From assembly GCA_020632665.1 (NCBI GenBank), contig JACKFC010000003.1:124001-188000 (forward strand): a stretch of DNA of 64,000 bases, given 5' to 3'. Numbering within the stretch: position 1 is the stretch's first letter; every line of letters begins with the position of its first letter. The notes beneath the pieces were generated by a model. That model was not told the origin of the DNA. It did not search any database and saw nothing but the letters and a program-made list of their open reading frames with translations. Source of the DNA: Deltaproteobacteria bacterium. GTDB taxonomy: Bacteria; Myxococcota_A; UBA9042. This document shows, piece after piece, positions 45,501 to 55,745 of this stretch. The position numbers and the translations under genes were made by a program.

Positions 45501-46033
45501 CAGTCGAAGGTCCAATGCAGCCCCACCGGCACGGCCCAGCCGAGGTGGTTGAAGTTCGTCATCACCCGCAGGCCGAGGTGCAGGCCCAGGTGCGGGCGCG
45601 AATGGGCGATCAAGAGCCAGCGGATCCCGCCTTCGACATGAAATGTCAGCGTGTCGCTCAGCCTGGTGCCGGCATAGAAGAGGTTGACTCCGGCTTCGCA
45701 ATAGCCGCGCAGGAACGCGAAATCGGTCGCGGTCGACTCCAGCCCTGCGAAACCGCCGGCCATCAGCGCGATATTGCCGCCCGTATGGCCGCCGATCGCC
45801 AGCTGCGTGCCCAGCGTCAGCCAGCGGCTCTGCTTGCGGGCGCCGACCTGCGCCATCACTCCGAGCGGCGCGTTTTCCATCGGCAGCGCGCCGATCAGCA
45901 GCCCCACGGCGCGGCCGGCGACCTCGTTTCGCTCGTAGTCGCGCGCCGACGCGGGTGCGGCCCAGAGCACCGCGAGCGCAAAGACGCCCGCCAGGGCTCG
46001 CTTGCTGAAGAGGATGGTCGCAGTGCCACGCAT
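45500..46033 (-). CDS. Small outer-membrane-like protein of unknown function
   Basis: A 177-residue protein with a signal peptide (ALAGVFALAVLWAAPASA) and alternating hydrophobic and glycine-rich strands such as LTLGTQLAIGGHTGGNIALMAGG and RPHLGLHLGLRVMTNFNHLG. This suggests a small eight-stranded barrel, ending HWTFD. The ATG at 46033 is chosen because the signal begins there; the ribosome-binding site is weak. The longer frame to 46207 has no sensible N-terminus. It is the first gene of the operon with the ArsA-like ATPase and the YfhO-like protein. The 245-bp gap to the divergent metzincin gene shows no strong promoter to me. Confidence 0.65.
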   Translation of the reverse strand: MRGTATILFSKRALAGVFALAVLWAAPASARDYERNEVAGRAVGLLIGALPMENAPLGVMAQVGARKQSRWLTLGTQLAIGGHTGGNIALMAGGFAGLESTATDFAFLRGYCEAGVNLFYAGTRLSDTLTFHVEGGIRWLLIAHSRPHLGLHLGLRVMTNFNHLGWAVPVGLHWTFD

Positions 46034-46278
46034 CTCGGCCACGTACCGCTTTTTGCGGCAGTCGACAAGCAGGTGGGCGGTTGCGTGGGGGACTGGCTGC
46101 AGGCCGATCTCGCGAGCGGGTGGAAGGAGGGGAGGGGAGCCGAAAGCGAGACCGGCCTGCAGCCGTGCTGGGGGACCGCCGACGACCACCTTGGTCGCCA
46201 GCCGCACCTACACAACGCGGGGCCCACGAAACCTATTCCAACCTTTTCGCACTTGCCCGAGTTCGGCACACTGCGCGC

Positions 46279-47511
46279 GTGCGTGCTCCTCTCACCAGCT
46301 TGTTCGTGTCGACCGTCGCGCTCGGATGCTTCGCCGTTTTCGCCGGCTGTGGCGAGCCGTCGGAGCATGGGACCGATCAAGCAGCAGCGGGCGATGGCGC
46401 GCCTCATGACGCCGCAGACGGGCAGGGCGACGTCACCGGTGACGCGGTGACGGTCCCCGTCGACGGGCTCGCGGTGATCGAGCTCGGCGAGGTGAGCACC
46501 GGGGGGGACGGCTACGGGCCCTGGGTCCCGCTCCAGCTGCCGGCCGGCGTCACGACCATCACGCTCGTGCTCCGCAGCACCGACGACGTGACCTTGCAGT
46601 TGGCAGGTTGGGACCAGCCTGGGGCCGTCGATATCGCGCCGAAGGCGTGGTTGCAGACCGCTGGGACCGCCGGCGTCTGCCTCGCGCCCTGTGCCAATCG
46701 GATCCTCGCCCAGCCCGGCGTCGCGGCATTCCTCGCGCCCAACACGCCCTTGGTCGAGCTTCGATCCGGTGCCCACGCGATTCGGCCCTATGCCTTTCGC
46801 TCGGAGAACGGCAACGAGATCGGCATGGCGACGAAGGTGCGCATCACGGCCTACCTCGGCTGGTCGACGCCGGCGCGGCGCCGGCTGGCCTTGAACGTCG
46901 CGCTGACCGGCGCCGGTGGACTCGATCGCACCACGGCGCCGAAGTCGTCCGAGCTGCAGCAAGCGCTCGCGACCGCGTCGGCGTTGCTCGGCGTCGCCGG
47001 CATCGAGCTCGGCCCGATCCGCTACCGTGATGTCGATCCGACGCTCCGCTTCGTCACGTCGCGCAGTGGCCCGAAGAGCGATCTCGCCCAGTTGCTCGCC
47101 AGCGGTGCCGACTTCGAGCCCGGCCTGAACCTCTTTCTGGTCGATCAGATCTGGCTCGGCGGCGGCGGCATCCCCGGATTGGATCTGATGCTCGGCATCG
47201 CAGGCGGCATCCCAGGCGACCCTTTCGGCCATGACCACCGCCGCGCTGGTGTCGCCATCGCCTGGGGGCTCGGCACCGATCAAGAGGGGTTGCTCGGCAC
47301 CGTCATCGCGCATGAACTCGGCCACTACCTCGGCCTGTTCCACACCACCGAAGCACCCGGTAGCGATGGCGCGCTCTTGCCGGACAACCTCCCCGATACC
47401 GCGGCCCCGGCGCCGCAGAACCTGATGCATTGGTCGGTGACGACGACGTGCAAGGACCTGAGTCACGAGCAGCGGCAGGTTCTGCGCCGCAGCGCCGCCC
47501 TCCGCCTGTGA
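46279..47511 (+). CDS. Metzincin metalloprotease lipoprotein (pappalysin/M43-like)
   Basis: A 410-residue lipoprotein starting at GTG 46279; the anchor is Cys24 (FAGC). The C-terminal third has the extended zinc motif HELGHYLGLFH (His345, Glu346, His349, His355). Fifty residues later comes the Met-turn NLMHW, so it is a complete metzincin, most like M43 pappalysins in the GLFH ending. The N-terminal part is a beta-rich domain of unknown type with AGVCLAPC. It should cleave proteins at the cell surface. The HEAT-like gene starts 7 bp after the stop. Ribosome-binding sequence is weak. Confidence 0.85.
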   Translation: MRAPLTSLFVSTVALGCFAVFAGCGEPSEHGTDQAAAGDGAPHDAADGQGDVTGDAVTVPVDGLAVIELGEVSTGGDGYGPWVPLQLPAGVTTITLVLRSTDDVTLQLAGWDQPGAVDIAPKAWLQTAGTAGVCLAPCANRILAQPGVAAFLAPNTPLVELRSGAHAIRPYAFRSENGNEIGMATKVRITAYLGWSTPARRRLALNVALTGAGGLDRTTAPKSSELQQALATASALLGVAGIELGPIRYRDVDPTLRFVTSRSGPKSDLAQLLASGADFEPGLNLFLVDQIWLGGGGIPGLDLMLGIAGGIPGDPFGHDHRRAGVAIAWGLGTDQEGLLGTVIAHELGHYLGLFHTTEAPGSDGALLPDNLPDTAAPAPQNLMHWSVTTTCKDLSHEQRQVLRRSAALRL

Positions 47512-47518
47512 GCCCACC

Positions 47519-48154
47519 ATGCAGCGAACCCGCCACCACCGCTCACTCCGCGCCGTCGTCGTCGCTGCGGCCGCCCTCGCCGGGTTGGCCGTGCTGCCCG
47601 TGGCGTCGCTCGCCGCGGAGGTTCCTCGCGCGCTGCGCGCCTGGCTGCACGCGACCGACCAGAGCCCGACGGCGGATCAAATCCGTCGCGCCAGCGCGCA
47701 CGCACAGCAAGAGCTGCGCGCCGTCGCGCGTGATCCGAAGGAGCATCGCTACGCCCGCCATCGGGCCGTCGCGCTGTTGAGCCGCCTCGCCGACCCCGCC
47801 GCCGAAGCCGCGCTGCTCGAGCTGCGCAGCGAGCCCGATGCCGCGCTCCGGGCCACGGTCGCGGTGGCGTTGGCTGCTGGGCCCGGCGCGAGGCGCCCGG
47901 CTCAGGTGATCCGCGGGCTCGAAGCCTGGTACCCGAGCCAGCCGGCCGACGTCCGCGCGGCGGTGGCACGTGGCCTCGCGATGATCCCGGATCTTGCGGC
48001 CGCTCGCGCCGCGGCGGTCCGGCTGCGCAAGGCCGAGAAGGACAAGGCCCTGCGGCAACAACTCGATCGGGTGATCCGGGCCGGCAGCCGCGGCGGTCGC
48101 TCAGAAGCGCAGCGAGAGGGCAAAGCCGGTCGTGCCGTCCCCAAAGCGCGGTGA
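47519..48154 (+). CDS. Exported HEAT-repeat-like protein
   Basis: A 211-residue protein with a signal peptide ending SLAAE. Alpha-helical repeats follow: RHRAVALLSRLADPAAEAALLEL, DAALRATVAVALAAGP and PADVRAAVARGLAMIPD resemble HEAT/PBS-type pairs. The last 35 residues are basic. HEAT repeats bind other proteins. Its position 7 bp after the metzincin suggests a shared operon, possibly an inhibitor or adaptor, which is inference. The 3' end overlaps the convergent TPR-PEGA gene by 54 bp. Confidence 0.7.
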   Translation: MQRTRHHRSLRAVVVAAAALAGLAVLPVASLAAEVPRALRAWLHATDQSPTADQIRRASAHAQQELRAVARDPKEHRYARHRAVALLSRLADPAAEAALLELRSEPDAALRATVAVALAAGPGARRPAQVIRGLEAWYPSQPADVRAAVARGLAMIPDLAAARAAAVRLRKAEKDKALRQQLDRVIRAGSRGGRSEAQREGKAGRAVPKAR

Positions 48155-49120
48155 GAGGCTGACCTTCGGCGCGGCGTCGGGCTGCGCCACCGGCGCGGCG
48201 AGGTAGGCGACCAGCGTGCCGATCGCCAAGGCGCCGGTCGCGATTCCGAACGAGGCGGTGAGCGTATCGTTGGTCAGGATGCCCTCGCGCAGGCTCTTTC
48301 CCTCGGCGATCAGAGCGGGGCAATCGGCGTCGGAGGTGGCGGTCGGTGGGCAGTCGAAGCGCTTGCGGCCGGTCTCGGTTGCCCGGCCCGTGCTCTCGTC
48401 GAAGAGCACACCGTAGTCGTTGCGCAGGCCGGAGCCGCGCACGGCGAGGACGCCTGTCGTCAGCAGGCTCGCGGCCGCGAGTCCGCCGGTGATCCAGGTC
48501 CAGGTATGATCGTGCTTCAGCTTCGAAGGATCGACCGGCTCGAGCAGCACGACGTCGACTTTGGTCTCGCGACCGGCGGTGATCGCCACCTTGCGGTCGA
48601 AGGGCAGGCGGTTCTTCATCCGCACACCGACCGTGTAGGTGCCTGCCGCGAGCTTCACTGCGCCGCGGTGATCGACCGCAGCCGCCTTGCCGTCGATCGT
48701 CACCTCGGCGCCCGAGGGCAGGTTCTGCAGCACGACGAAGCCGGGGCGCGCCGCCAACTCGGCCTCCAACGCGGCGATCCGCTCCACCGTCGAGGGCCGA
48801 TCCGGATCGTTCTCCGGCGCTTCCTTGAGGAAGAGGCGGTAGTAGTTCAGCGCTCGCTCGCCGTCGCCCGCCTTGTCGAGGGTCTTGGCCAGCGCCAGGA
48901 TGATCAGCGCCTCGTGTTGGTAGATGGCCTGCGCCTGCCGAAAGAAGCGCAACGCGGCGTCGTAGTCGCCGGCCTTGTAGGCCGTCCGGCCCTGCTTGAA
49001 GACGTCCAGGGCGCGGCGCCGCGCGTCGGCGTCCTCGGCCGAGAGCCGCTGCGCCGCGAGCACCGGCGAGACCGGAGCCAAGGCCATCGAGGCGGCGAGC
49101 AGGCAGGCGATCCAGCGCAT
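48101..49120 (-). CDS. TPR protein with PEGA domain and C-terminal membrane segment
   Basis: A 339-residue protein: a signal peptide (cut near ALA at 22-23), a TPR region at about 30-110 (ALDVFKQGRTAYKAGDYDAALRFFRQAQ and two following pairs), and a PEGA domain at about 125-190 with LPSGAEVTIDGKAAAVD. A membrane or barrel segment follows at about 208-226. The C-terminus is SLRF. The set is a recurrent myxobacterial envelope architecture; PEGA domains probably contact the cell surface or peptidoglycan. It lies downstream of, and in line with, the kinase ending at 49209, so the two may be an operon. Confidence 0.82.
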   Translation of the reverse strand: MRWIACLLAASMALAPVSPVLAAQRLSAEDADARRRALDVFKQGRTAYKAGDYDAALRFFRQAQAIYQHEALIILALAKTLDKAGDGERALNYYRLFLKEAPENDPDRPSTVERIAALEAELAARPGFVVLQNLPSGAEVTIDGKAAAVDHRGAVKLAAGTYTVGVRMKNRLPFDRKVAITAGRETKVDVVLLEPVDPSKLKHDHTWTWITGGLAAASLLTTGVLAVRGSGLRNDYGVLFDESTGRATETGRKRFDCPPTATSDADCPALIAEGKSLREGILTNDTLTASFGIATGALAIGTLVAYLAAPVAQPDAAPKVSLSPRFGDGTTGFALSLRF

Positions 49121-49208
49121 CAGACGTCCCCAGACGGGCGTCGACCGCCCGCCGACCGGGTGTCGCCCGGAACGGAGCGATCGTCAAGAAAGCCCCGGCT
49201 GGACGCGT

Positions 49209-50939
<1,731 letters not shown>

Positions 50940-51052
50940 CGAGTCCTACCTCGTCGGATGGTCCGCGCCCGAATGCGCCGGCGCGGGCTGACGCTAGCAC
51001 GACGGATCGGGCCGCTCAAAACATCGGACGCACCGGCCCGCACTTCGATCGG

Positions 51053-51081
51053 TTGACACGCCGCGGGGGACGACCTTCCCT
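51053..51081 (+). promoter_or_regulatory. Weak promoter candidate for the FmdB gene
   Basis: A consensus -35 TTGACA at 51053-51058 is followed after 17 bp by TTCCCT, a poor -10, 38 bp before the ATG at 51120. Only the -35 and its position speak for it. Confidence 0.3.
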
Positions 51082-51119
51082 TGCGCTACGCCCGCGCGGG
51101 CGCCGAACGGAGAGCTGCC

Positions 51120-51395
51120 ATGCCGTCCTACGATTACCGCTGCAAGAAGTGCGATCACGTCTTCGAGCGCTTTCAGCGCATCACGGCGGCGCCCGAAGCG
51201 ACTTGCCCGGAATGCCAGAGCGACGAGACGCAACGGTTGATCAGCGGAGGGACGTTCCACCTCAAGGGCGGCGGCTGGTACGCATCGGATTACGGCGGCT
51301 CGGGTCGCACCGGCACCCACGGCACCCAGCCGCCAGCTGCCGCCGCGTGTCCGCCGGAAGGGTGTGGGTCGTGCGCCGAGCCTGCTGACGCGTGA
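51120..51395 (+). CDS. FmdB-family zinc-ribbon protein
   Basis: A 91-residue protein with the FmdB/CxxC ribbon: MPSYDYRCKKC gives Cys8 and Cys11, and TCPECQSDE gives Cys29 and Cys32, a four-Cys zinc site. Gly-rich and Pro/Cys-rich tail residues follow (CPPEGCGSC). The family was named for regulation of formamidase, but most members are of unknown function. The start at 51120 is the standard MP-x-Y start of the family with GGAGAG upstream. The stop is 13 bp from the convergent cyclic-nucleotide-binding gene. Confidence 0.9.
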   Translation: MPSYDYRCKKCDHVFERFQRITAAPEATCPECQSDETQRLISGGTFHLKGGGWYASDYGGSGRTGTHGTQPPAAAACPPEGCGSCAEPADA

Positions 51396-51408
51396 TCGCG
51401 CCGCGTCG

Positions 51409-52038
51409 CTAGCGTCGGCCGCGCAATTCGCCCGCAGACACTTGGCCGCGCGGCACCGAGACGTGGACCTTGTCCAGCTCGTCGAGGGACATATCCCACT
51501 CCGAAAGCGCGGCCTTGACCGTCAGCAGCGCGTCGCGTTTGCGCGTCGGATCGATCGCGTTTTCGCCCGGCGTCTCGGCCGCGGCCGGCTTGCTGGCGTT
51601 GAGGATGCCGGCGAGCTTGGTCGTCGCCATCCGGAGTTGACGCACGCCGGCGACGGCGATCTGGTGCTGAAAGCGCAGCGCGAGTGGGCTGTGGGCCGCG
51701 AGTAGGCGCTCGAAGACCTCGCGATTCAGCTCGAGCGCGATGGTATAGGTCGAGGCGCGGACGGTCGCCGAGCGGGGCGAACGATCCACCAACGCCATCT
51801 GACCGACGATCGAGCCCGCGCGCAGCGTCGCGAGGCCCTTCTCCTGGCCATCGATCGCCTTCAGGACCTCGACCTGCCCCGACGCGACGAGGAAGCAGGA
51901 TTGCCCCATATGACCCTCGGTGCAGAGGGCGTCTCCCGGCATGTATTCGCGCGCCGGCGATACGGCGCCCAGCAGCTTGAGCTCCGCGTTGGAATAGTCG
52001 CGCAGGGCTTCCAGCGAGCGAAGGTTGATCGTGGCCAC
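51409..52038 (-). CDS. Cyclic-nucleotide-binding-domain protein A
   Basis: A 209-residue protein. A cNMP-binding fold covers about residues 15-130: EYMPGDALCTEGHMGQSCFLVASGQVEVL, then GSIVGQMALVDRSPRSATVRASTYTIALEL. The phosphate-binding cassette (GxMALVDRSPRSAT) is close to the FGEIALL-x-RAT type. No helix-turn-helix or kinase part is attached, so it is a free receiver whose output is presumably protein binding. It follows a homologous gene in the same direction, and its ribosome-binding site aggag abuts the inverted-repeat element described at 52049-52218. Confidence 0.9.
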   Translation of the reverse strand: MATINLRSLEALRDYSNAELKLLGAVSPAREYMPGDALCTEGHMGQSCFLVASGQVEVLKAIDGQEKGLATLRAGSIVGQMALVDRSPRSATVRASTYTIALELNREVFERLLAAHSPLALRFQHQIAVAGVRQLRMATTKLAGILNASKPAAAETPGENAIDPTRKRDALLTVKAALSEWDMSLDELDKVHVSVPRGQVSAGELRGRR

Positions 52039-52048
52039 GTCGATCTCC

Positions 52049-52218
52049 TAGAGACGCGACCGGAAAATGCAGTTTCGCATTTTCTGGCCGAGTCTCTCTT
52101 CTGTTCTCTGGGGGGGCTGGGCGCCCCCAGGTCGCGAGAAGCGTGGTTCTCGCGAACCTTCCCCCTCCAGGAGCCGCGTCAAGAAGTCGCCTGCGGCGAC
52201 TTCTTGATCGCGTCTCTA
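52049..52218. repeat. Nested inverted-repeat element between the two cNMP-binding genes
   Basis: The ends are 11-bp perfect inverted repeats, tagagacgcga at 52049-52059 and tcgcgtctcta at 52208-52218. Four hairpins lie between them: 52060-52070/52077-52087 (11 bp with one G-T), 52108-52114/52124-52130, 52132-52140/52147-52155, and 52179-52191/52195-52207 (13 bp perfect). The right arm contains the stop codon of the upstream gene, and the left arm touches the ribosome-binding site of the downstream one. No coding frame is evident. It looks like a mobile or regulatory palindromic element. Confidence 0.7.
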
Positions 52219-52806
52219 GCGCCGAATCCGGTCCCAGATGCGACCGAAGAAGGTGCCGGTATTCTCGTCCGTCGGCGCGCCGGTGAGCGTGATCTTCATC
52301 TGCGCCTTGCCGGCAGCGTTGTTCGGATCGAGCTCGGCGTCGATGCGCTTGTTGACGTTGCGTAGGCGTCGGGTGACGTCACCGATGATGCCACCGACGA
52401 TCGCGGCCGCCGCGCTCGGCGCGCGCCGGCGCAGCCCCATCAGGTCGGCGCGCGAGAGCTCCAGCAGCTCGCAGTCGGTCGCCGCGACCACCGAAGCAGA
52501 TCGCGGCGCAGGGTCGATCACCGCCATCTCGCCCACGACCTCGCCCGCCTCGACCTTGCCGACCGTGGCGGTATTGCCGTTCATGTCCGTGACTTCGACG
52601 CGCAGGATGCCGTCGAGCACGACCACCATCGTGTCGCCGTTCTCGCCTTGTGCGAAGACCTTGTCGCCGGAGCCGACGTTGCGGCGCCGCATCGATGCCA
52701 GCAGGACGATGCTGTCCGAGACCCCGATGGCGCGGAAGAGCTTGATCCGGCGCAGCGCGTCGGCCGTCGCGTGTTCGCTCGTGTCGTGATCGAGGACGTC
52801 GGCCAT
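52216..52806 (-). CDS. Cyclic-nucleotide-binding-domain protein B
   Basis: A 196-residue protein related to the gene downstream. The start MADVLDH at 52806 follows AGGAAGG; the GTG at 52818 has no site. The cNMP domain runs from about residue 30 to 145, with GENGDTMVVVLDGILRV and GEVVGEMAVIDPAPRSASVVAATDCELL, where the cassette reads GEMAVIDPAPRSAS. A C-terminal helical stretch and a basic end (GRIWDRIRR) follow. The paralogous pair may form a heteromer or sense different ligands. Their gap holds the palindromic element. Confidence 0.88.
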   Translation of the reverse strand: MADVLDHDTSEHATADALRRIKLFRAIGVSDSIVLLASMRRRNVGSGDKVFAQGENGDTMVVVLDGILRVEVTDMNGNTATVGKVEAGEVVGEMAVIDPAPRSASVVAATDCELLELSRADLMGLRRRAPSAAAAIVGGIIGDVTRRLRNVNKRIDAELDPNNAAGKAQMKITLTGAPTDENTGTFFGRIWDRIRR

Positions 52807-52860
52807 CGCCTTCCTCACCGCATCGAAGCTGGCATGCCTCGCCCAACCTTCTTACCACAA

Positions 52861-52877
52861 GCCACGTGGCGCGCCAC
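52861..52877. promoter_or_regulatory. Overlapping palindromes between divergent genes
   Basis: gccacgtggc (52861-52870) and gtggcgcgccac (52866-52877) are perfect and overlap. They sit in the 137-bp gap between the cNMP-binding gene and the lipoprotein, a natural place for an operator. Confidence 0.35.
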
Positions 52878-52943
52878 AACTCGACGTGGTCGGTGGGCAT
52901 CGCGATCTTGCGCCTCGGCTGTGGGCTCGGCCATCCTGGAGAC

Positions 52944-54236
52944 GTGCGCATTTGCCCCTCCCATCTCGAAGTACCGCCCGTCGTCCCACCCCAGCGGCGC
53001 GCCCTGCGCCGTCCGCTGCTCCTGCTCGTCGCCATGCTGGTGGCGCATGGCTGCGGTCAGCAGAGCCGCTGCGAACCCGGGCTCTGCCCGGTCGGCACCA
53101 GCTGCGACGCGGCGTCGGGTCAATGCGTGGCCGTCGCCCCCGGCGCGGGCGCGATTCCCCGCCTGTCGGGCCCCTACGCGCTGGTCGGCCTGGGCGACAC
53201 AGGATACGGCGTGGTCGGCTACGCGCCGGCGCTGCGCAGTGTGGTGCTGATCGAGCGCGATGGCGACAAGGCCGAGGTCAGCTACGTCGCCGGTGAAGCG
53301 ACCGAGGACGGAATCCCAGCCGGCGACGCCGTCGATGCCTACGCCGCCGAAGGGGTCGTCCACGTCGCCTGGGTCCGACGCAGTGACGACACGCTCTGGT
53401 ACGGCCGCCGCGACGCCGAGGGTTGGACGCGGGAGCAGGTTGTCGCCATCGCGCCCCGCCGCCCCGGCGATCGCCTCGCCATCCGACTCTGGAATGGCTT
53501 GCCCACGATCGCCGTCGACGAACTGGGCAACGGTCGCCTTCACGTCGCCGTCCGCGCGGTCGACGGCAGCTGGAGCGTCGAGGAAGTCCCGCTGCCTCCC
53601 GACGTCGATGGCCGTGTTGCCCGCGTCGGCGGCACGCTGGTCGCCTCGACCTTCGGCCCCAGCATCACGCTCGCCTTCTACGAGCCGGGCGGCGGCGATC
53701 TGGTCGTGGCGACCCGCTCGGCGAGCTGGGTGGTCAGCCGCTTGGTCGGGCGCGCCAGCGACGGCGTCAGCGACGGGATCGACGCCGGCCGCCCCTGCGC
53801 CCTGACCCGCGACACCAAAGCGGGCCTGGTCGTCGCCTACCGCGACCGCAGCGGCAACGCGGTGCGCCTGTTGCGCTCGGCTGCAGGCGCAGCCACCGAC
53901 CATCTTGTCGACGATGGCGCATATACCGTCGCCACCACCGGCGCGGTGCGCCGCGCCTTCGTCGGCACCGCGATCGACGTGGTCCGCCTCGCAAACGGCG
54001 CGCTCGCGGTCGCGTGGCAGGACGCCAGCAACGTCCGCGTTCGACTGGCGGTCGAAGCTCCCGGCGGCGCGTTGAAGCAGGTGACGCTGCCGCCCTCGGT
54101 GCGGGCTCAGGTGAGGCCGCGGCTGCTGGCCCACTCCGACGGCGCGCTCCGCTTGACTTGGCTCGAACCCGATCCCGCTGGCGCGGGCAGTCGGATCGCT
54201 TCGGTGCGTTGGACCCCGCTCGGAGGCGCAGAGTGA
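52944..54236 (+). CDS. Lipoprotein with beta-propeller-like body
   Basis: A 430-residue lipoprotein from GTG 52944 (CTGGAG upstream), with an unusually long signal: 23 residues of Pro-rich leader, then the hydrophobic core and Cys37 (AHGC). CEPGLCPVGTSCDAASGQC, a disulfide cluster, comes first. Repeated segments follow that alternate short strands with GVVHVAWVRRSDDTLWYG, GRLHVAVRAVDGSWSVEE and GLVVAYRDRSGNAVRLLRS, which suggest a beta-propeller. The stop overlaps the next lipoprotein start by 4 bp. Ligand unknown. Confidence 0.75.
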   Translation: MRICPSHLEVPPVVPPQRRALRRPLLLLVAMLVAHGCGQQSRCEPGLCPVGTSCDAASGQCVAVAPGAGAIPRLSGPYALVGLGDTGYGVVGYAPALRSVVLIERDGDKAEVSYVAGEATEDGIPAGDAVDAYAAEGVVHVAWVRRSDDTLWYGRRDAEGWTREQVVAIAPRRPGDRLAIRLWNGLPTIAVDELGNGRLHVAVRAVDGSWSVEEVPLPPDVDGRVARVGGTLVASTFGPSITLAFYEPGGGDLVVATRSASWVVSRLVGRASDGVSDGIDAGRPCALTRDTKAGLVVAYRDRSGNAVRLLRSAAGAATDHLVDDGAYTVATTGAVRRAFVGTAIDVVRLANGALAVAWQDASNVRVRLAVEAPGGALKQVTLPPSVRAQVRPRLLAHSDGALRLTWLEPDPAGAGSRIASVRWTPLGGAE

Positions 54237-55696
54237 ACACCACCTCGCGCTTGCTGGTCGCGTCGCTCGCCTGCGTCCTCGCTTGCGGCGAGGTGCAGCC
54301 GCTGGACGCGCCGCTGCCGCAGTCGATGGTCAGCCCGGCAGGCGTTCGCTTGGTCCTGACCAACTCCGAGCTGCAGGGCGTCGCTGCCGCCGTCCGCCTC
54401 TTGGTCGGAAAATCGCATGCAGTGAGCGTTGCGCCTTTGCCGCTCGGCGAGACCGCGGCGATCGCCGCGACGACGATTCCGGTCAGCCTCGGCCAGGCCA
54501 GCCTGAGCGTGGCGGCGGATGCGGCGCTGCAGCTCGAGCTCGTCGTCACCGTCGCGCCGCATGGCCTCGTCGTGAAGGGAAAAGGGGCGGCGTGCTCGGT
54601 GCAATGGACGCCCGCCGGCGGCCTGCTCTCGACCCGTCTGCGCTTCGGCCGCGACCCGCTCGGCGCATTGGCGGTGACCCTGCTCGAGCCGCCGGATCTG
54701 GTCTTCGGTGCCGAGTCGCTGGATGACGTCAGCGGTTGTCTCGCGGCGCTCGGTGCCGACGCCGAGGCGAGCGTCCGCGACCACTTGCGTGCCGCTGTGC
54801 GGGGCACTGTCGCGACCAAGGTCGTCGACGCAGCGCGCGATGTGCTCGCCACCGTCTTGCCCGCCGACTGGGAGGTCGCGGTCGCGGTCGGAGCAGGAGC
54901 CAACCCGATCGCCGTGCAGACCCGCTTCATCGGGCCCGACGACGCCCTGATCGAGCACAACGGAGCCTTCCTGCAGGCCCGCATCGACCTCGCTGTCGAC
55001 GCCCCTCGCCACGCTTGCGTGCTCGACCAAGCGCCACCGGAGTCGGGGGCTTGGGTTCTGCCGATCCAGGCCCCAGCAGCGCCGCAGGGAGCCGCGGTCC
55101 TGCGGCGCAGCGTCGCGGTTGGCGGCGCGGCGCTCGGCCGCTTCGCTTGGGCCATCCACCGCGCCGGCATGCTCTGCCGCGGCAACGCCCCTGGCCTCGA
55201 GGCGCGGCTCGGACCGAATTGGGCCGCACAGGTCGCGCCCGCCGTCGCCGCGCTGGTCCAGCCCGGTACCGTCTCGGCGCGTTTCTGGCCCGGCGGCGCG
55301 CCGGACTTGCGCGTCATCGAGGGCGAAGCCGGGGCCCGGTTGGAGTGGACCTTGCCGGACGCCCAGGTCGAGATCGCGGCGCCGGTCGACGGGGTCGAGC
55401 TCGTCGTGCTGCGGATCTCCGGCACCCTGCGAATCGTCGCGGCGCTGCGCGGCGTTGGCGACGCGTGGTCGATCGAGGTCGAGGCCGTCGAGACGGACAG
55501 CGTCACCGTCGACAGCCCGTTGGTCGCGCTGGGCACGGTCGCGCCCGCAGCGTTGGCTCCGCTGCTGCAGGCGGTGATCGCGGGAATCTTCGACGGGGTT
55601 CTGGCGTTGCCACCGGGATTCCCGGCCCTGGTCGGCACCGCCCGCGCCGGAGACGGACTCTGGCTCTGGCTCGACGGTGGCGTGCAGCAGCCGTGA
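54233..55696 (+). CDS. Lipoprotein of unknown function
   Basis: A 487-residue protein whose GTG at 54233 overlaps the previous stop by 4 bp, with CGGAGG upstream. The signal ends CVLAC with Cys18. The mature part is Ala/Val-rich with long amphipathic strands and helices. The layout of extended strands ending in the helix APLLQAVIAGIFDGVLALPPGF recalls lipid-binding TULIP/BPI-like proteins, but I cannot show this from motifs. Five internal cysteines are spread out. It is the second gene of a run of five envelope genes. Confidence 0.72.
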   Translation: MNTTSRLLVASLACVLACGEVQPLDAPLPQSMVSPAGVRLVLTNSELQGVAAAVRLLVGKSHAVSVAPLPLGETAAIAATTIPVSLGQASLSVAADAALQLELVVTVAPHGLVVKGKGAACSVQWTPAGGLLSTRLRFGRDPLGALAVTLLEPPDLVFGAESLDDVSGCLAALGADAEASVRDHLRAAVRGTVATKVVDAARDVLATVLPADWEVAVAVGAGANPIAVQTRFIGPDDALIEHNGAFLQARIDLAVDAPRHACVLDQAPPESGAWVLPIQAPAAPQGAAVLRRSVAVGGAALGRFAWAIHRAGMLCRGNAPGLEARLGPNWAAQVAPAVAALVQPGTVSARFWPGGAPDLRVIEGEAGARLEWTLPDAQVEIAAPVDGVELVVLRISGTLRIVAALRGVGDAWSIEVEAVETDSVTVDSPLVALGTVAPAALAPLLQAVIAGIFDGVLALPPGFPALVGTARAGDGLWLWLDGGVQQP

Positions 55697-55745
55697 CTTT
55701 CTGCTAGGAACGCGGTTCGCGGCCACCGCCGCGAGGGAGCCTTCG

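Noticed and set aside
52807..52818. GTG start four codons upstream for cNMP-binding protein B
   Set aside because: The ATG at 52806 has AGGAAGG at proper distance, whereas the GTG has no ribosome-binding site.
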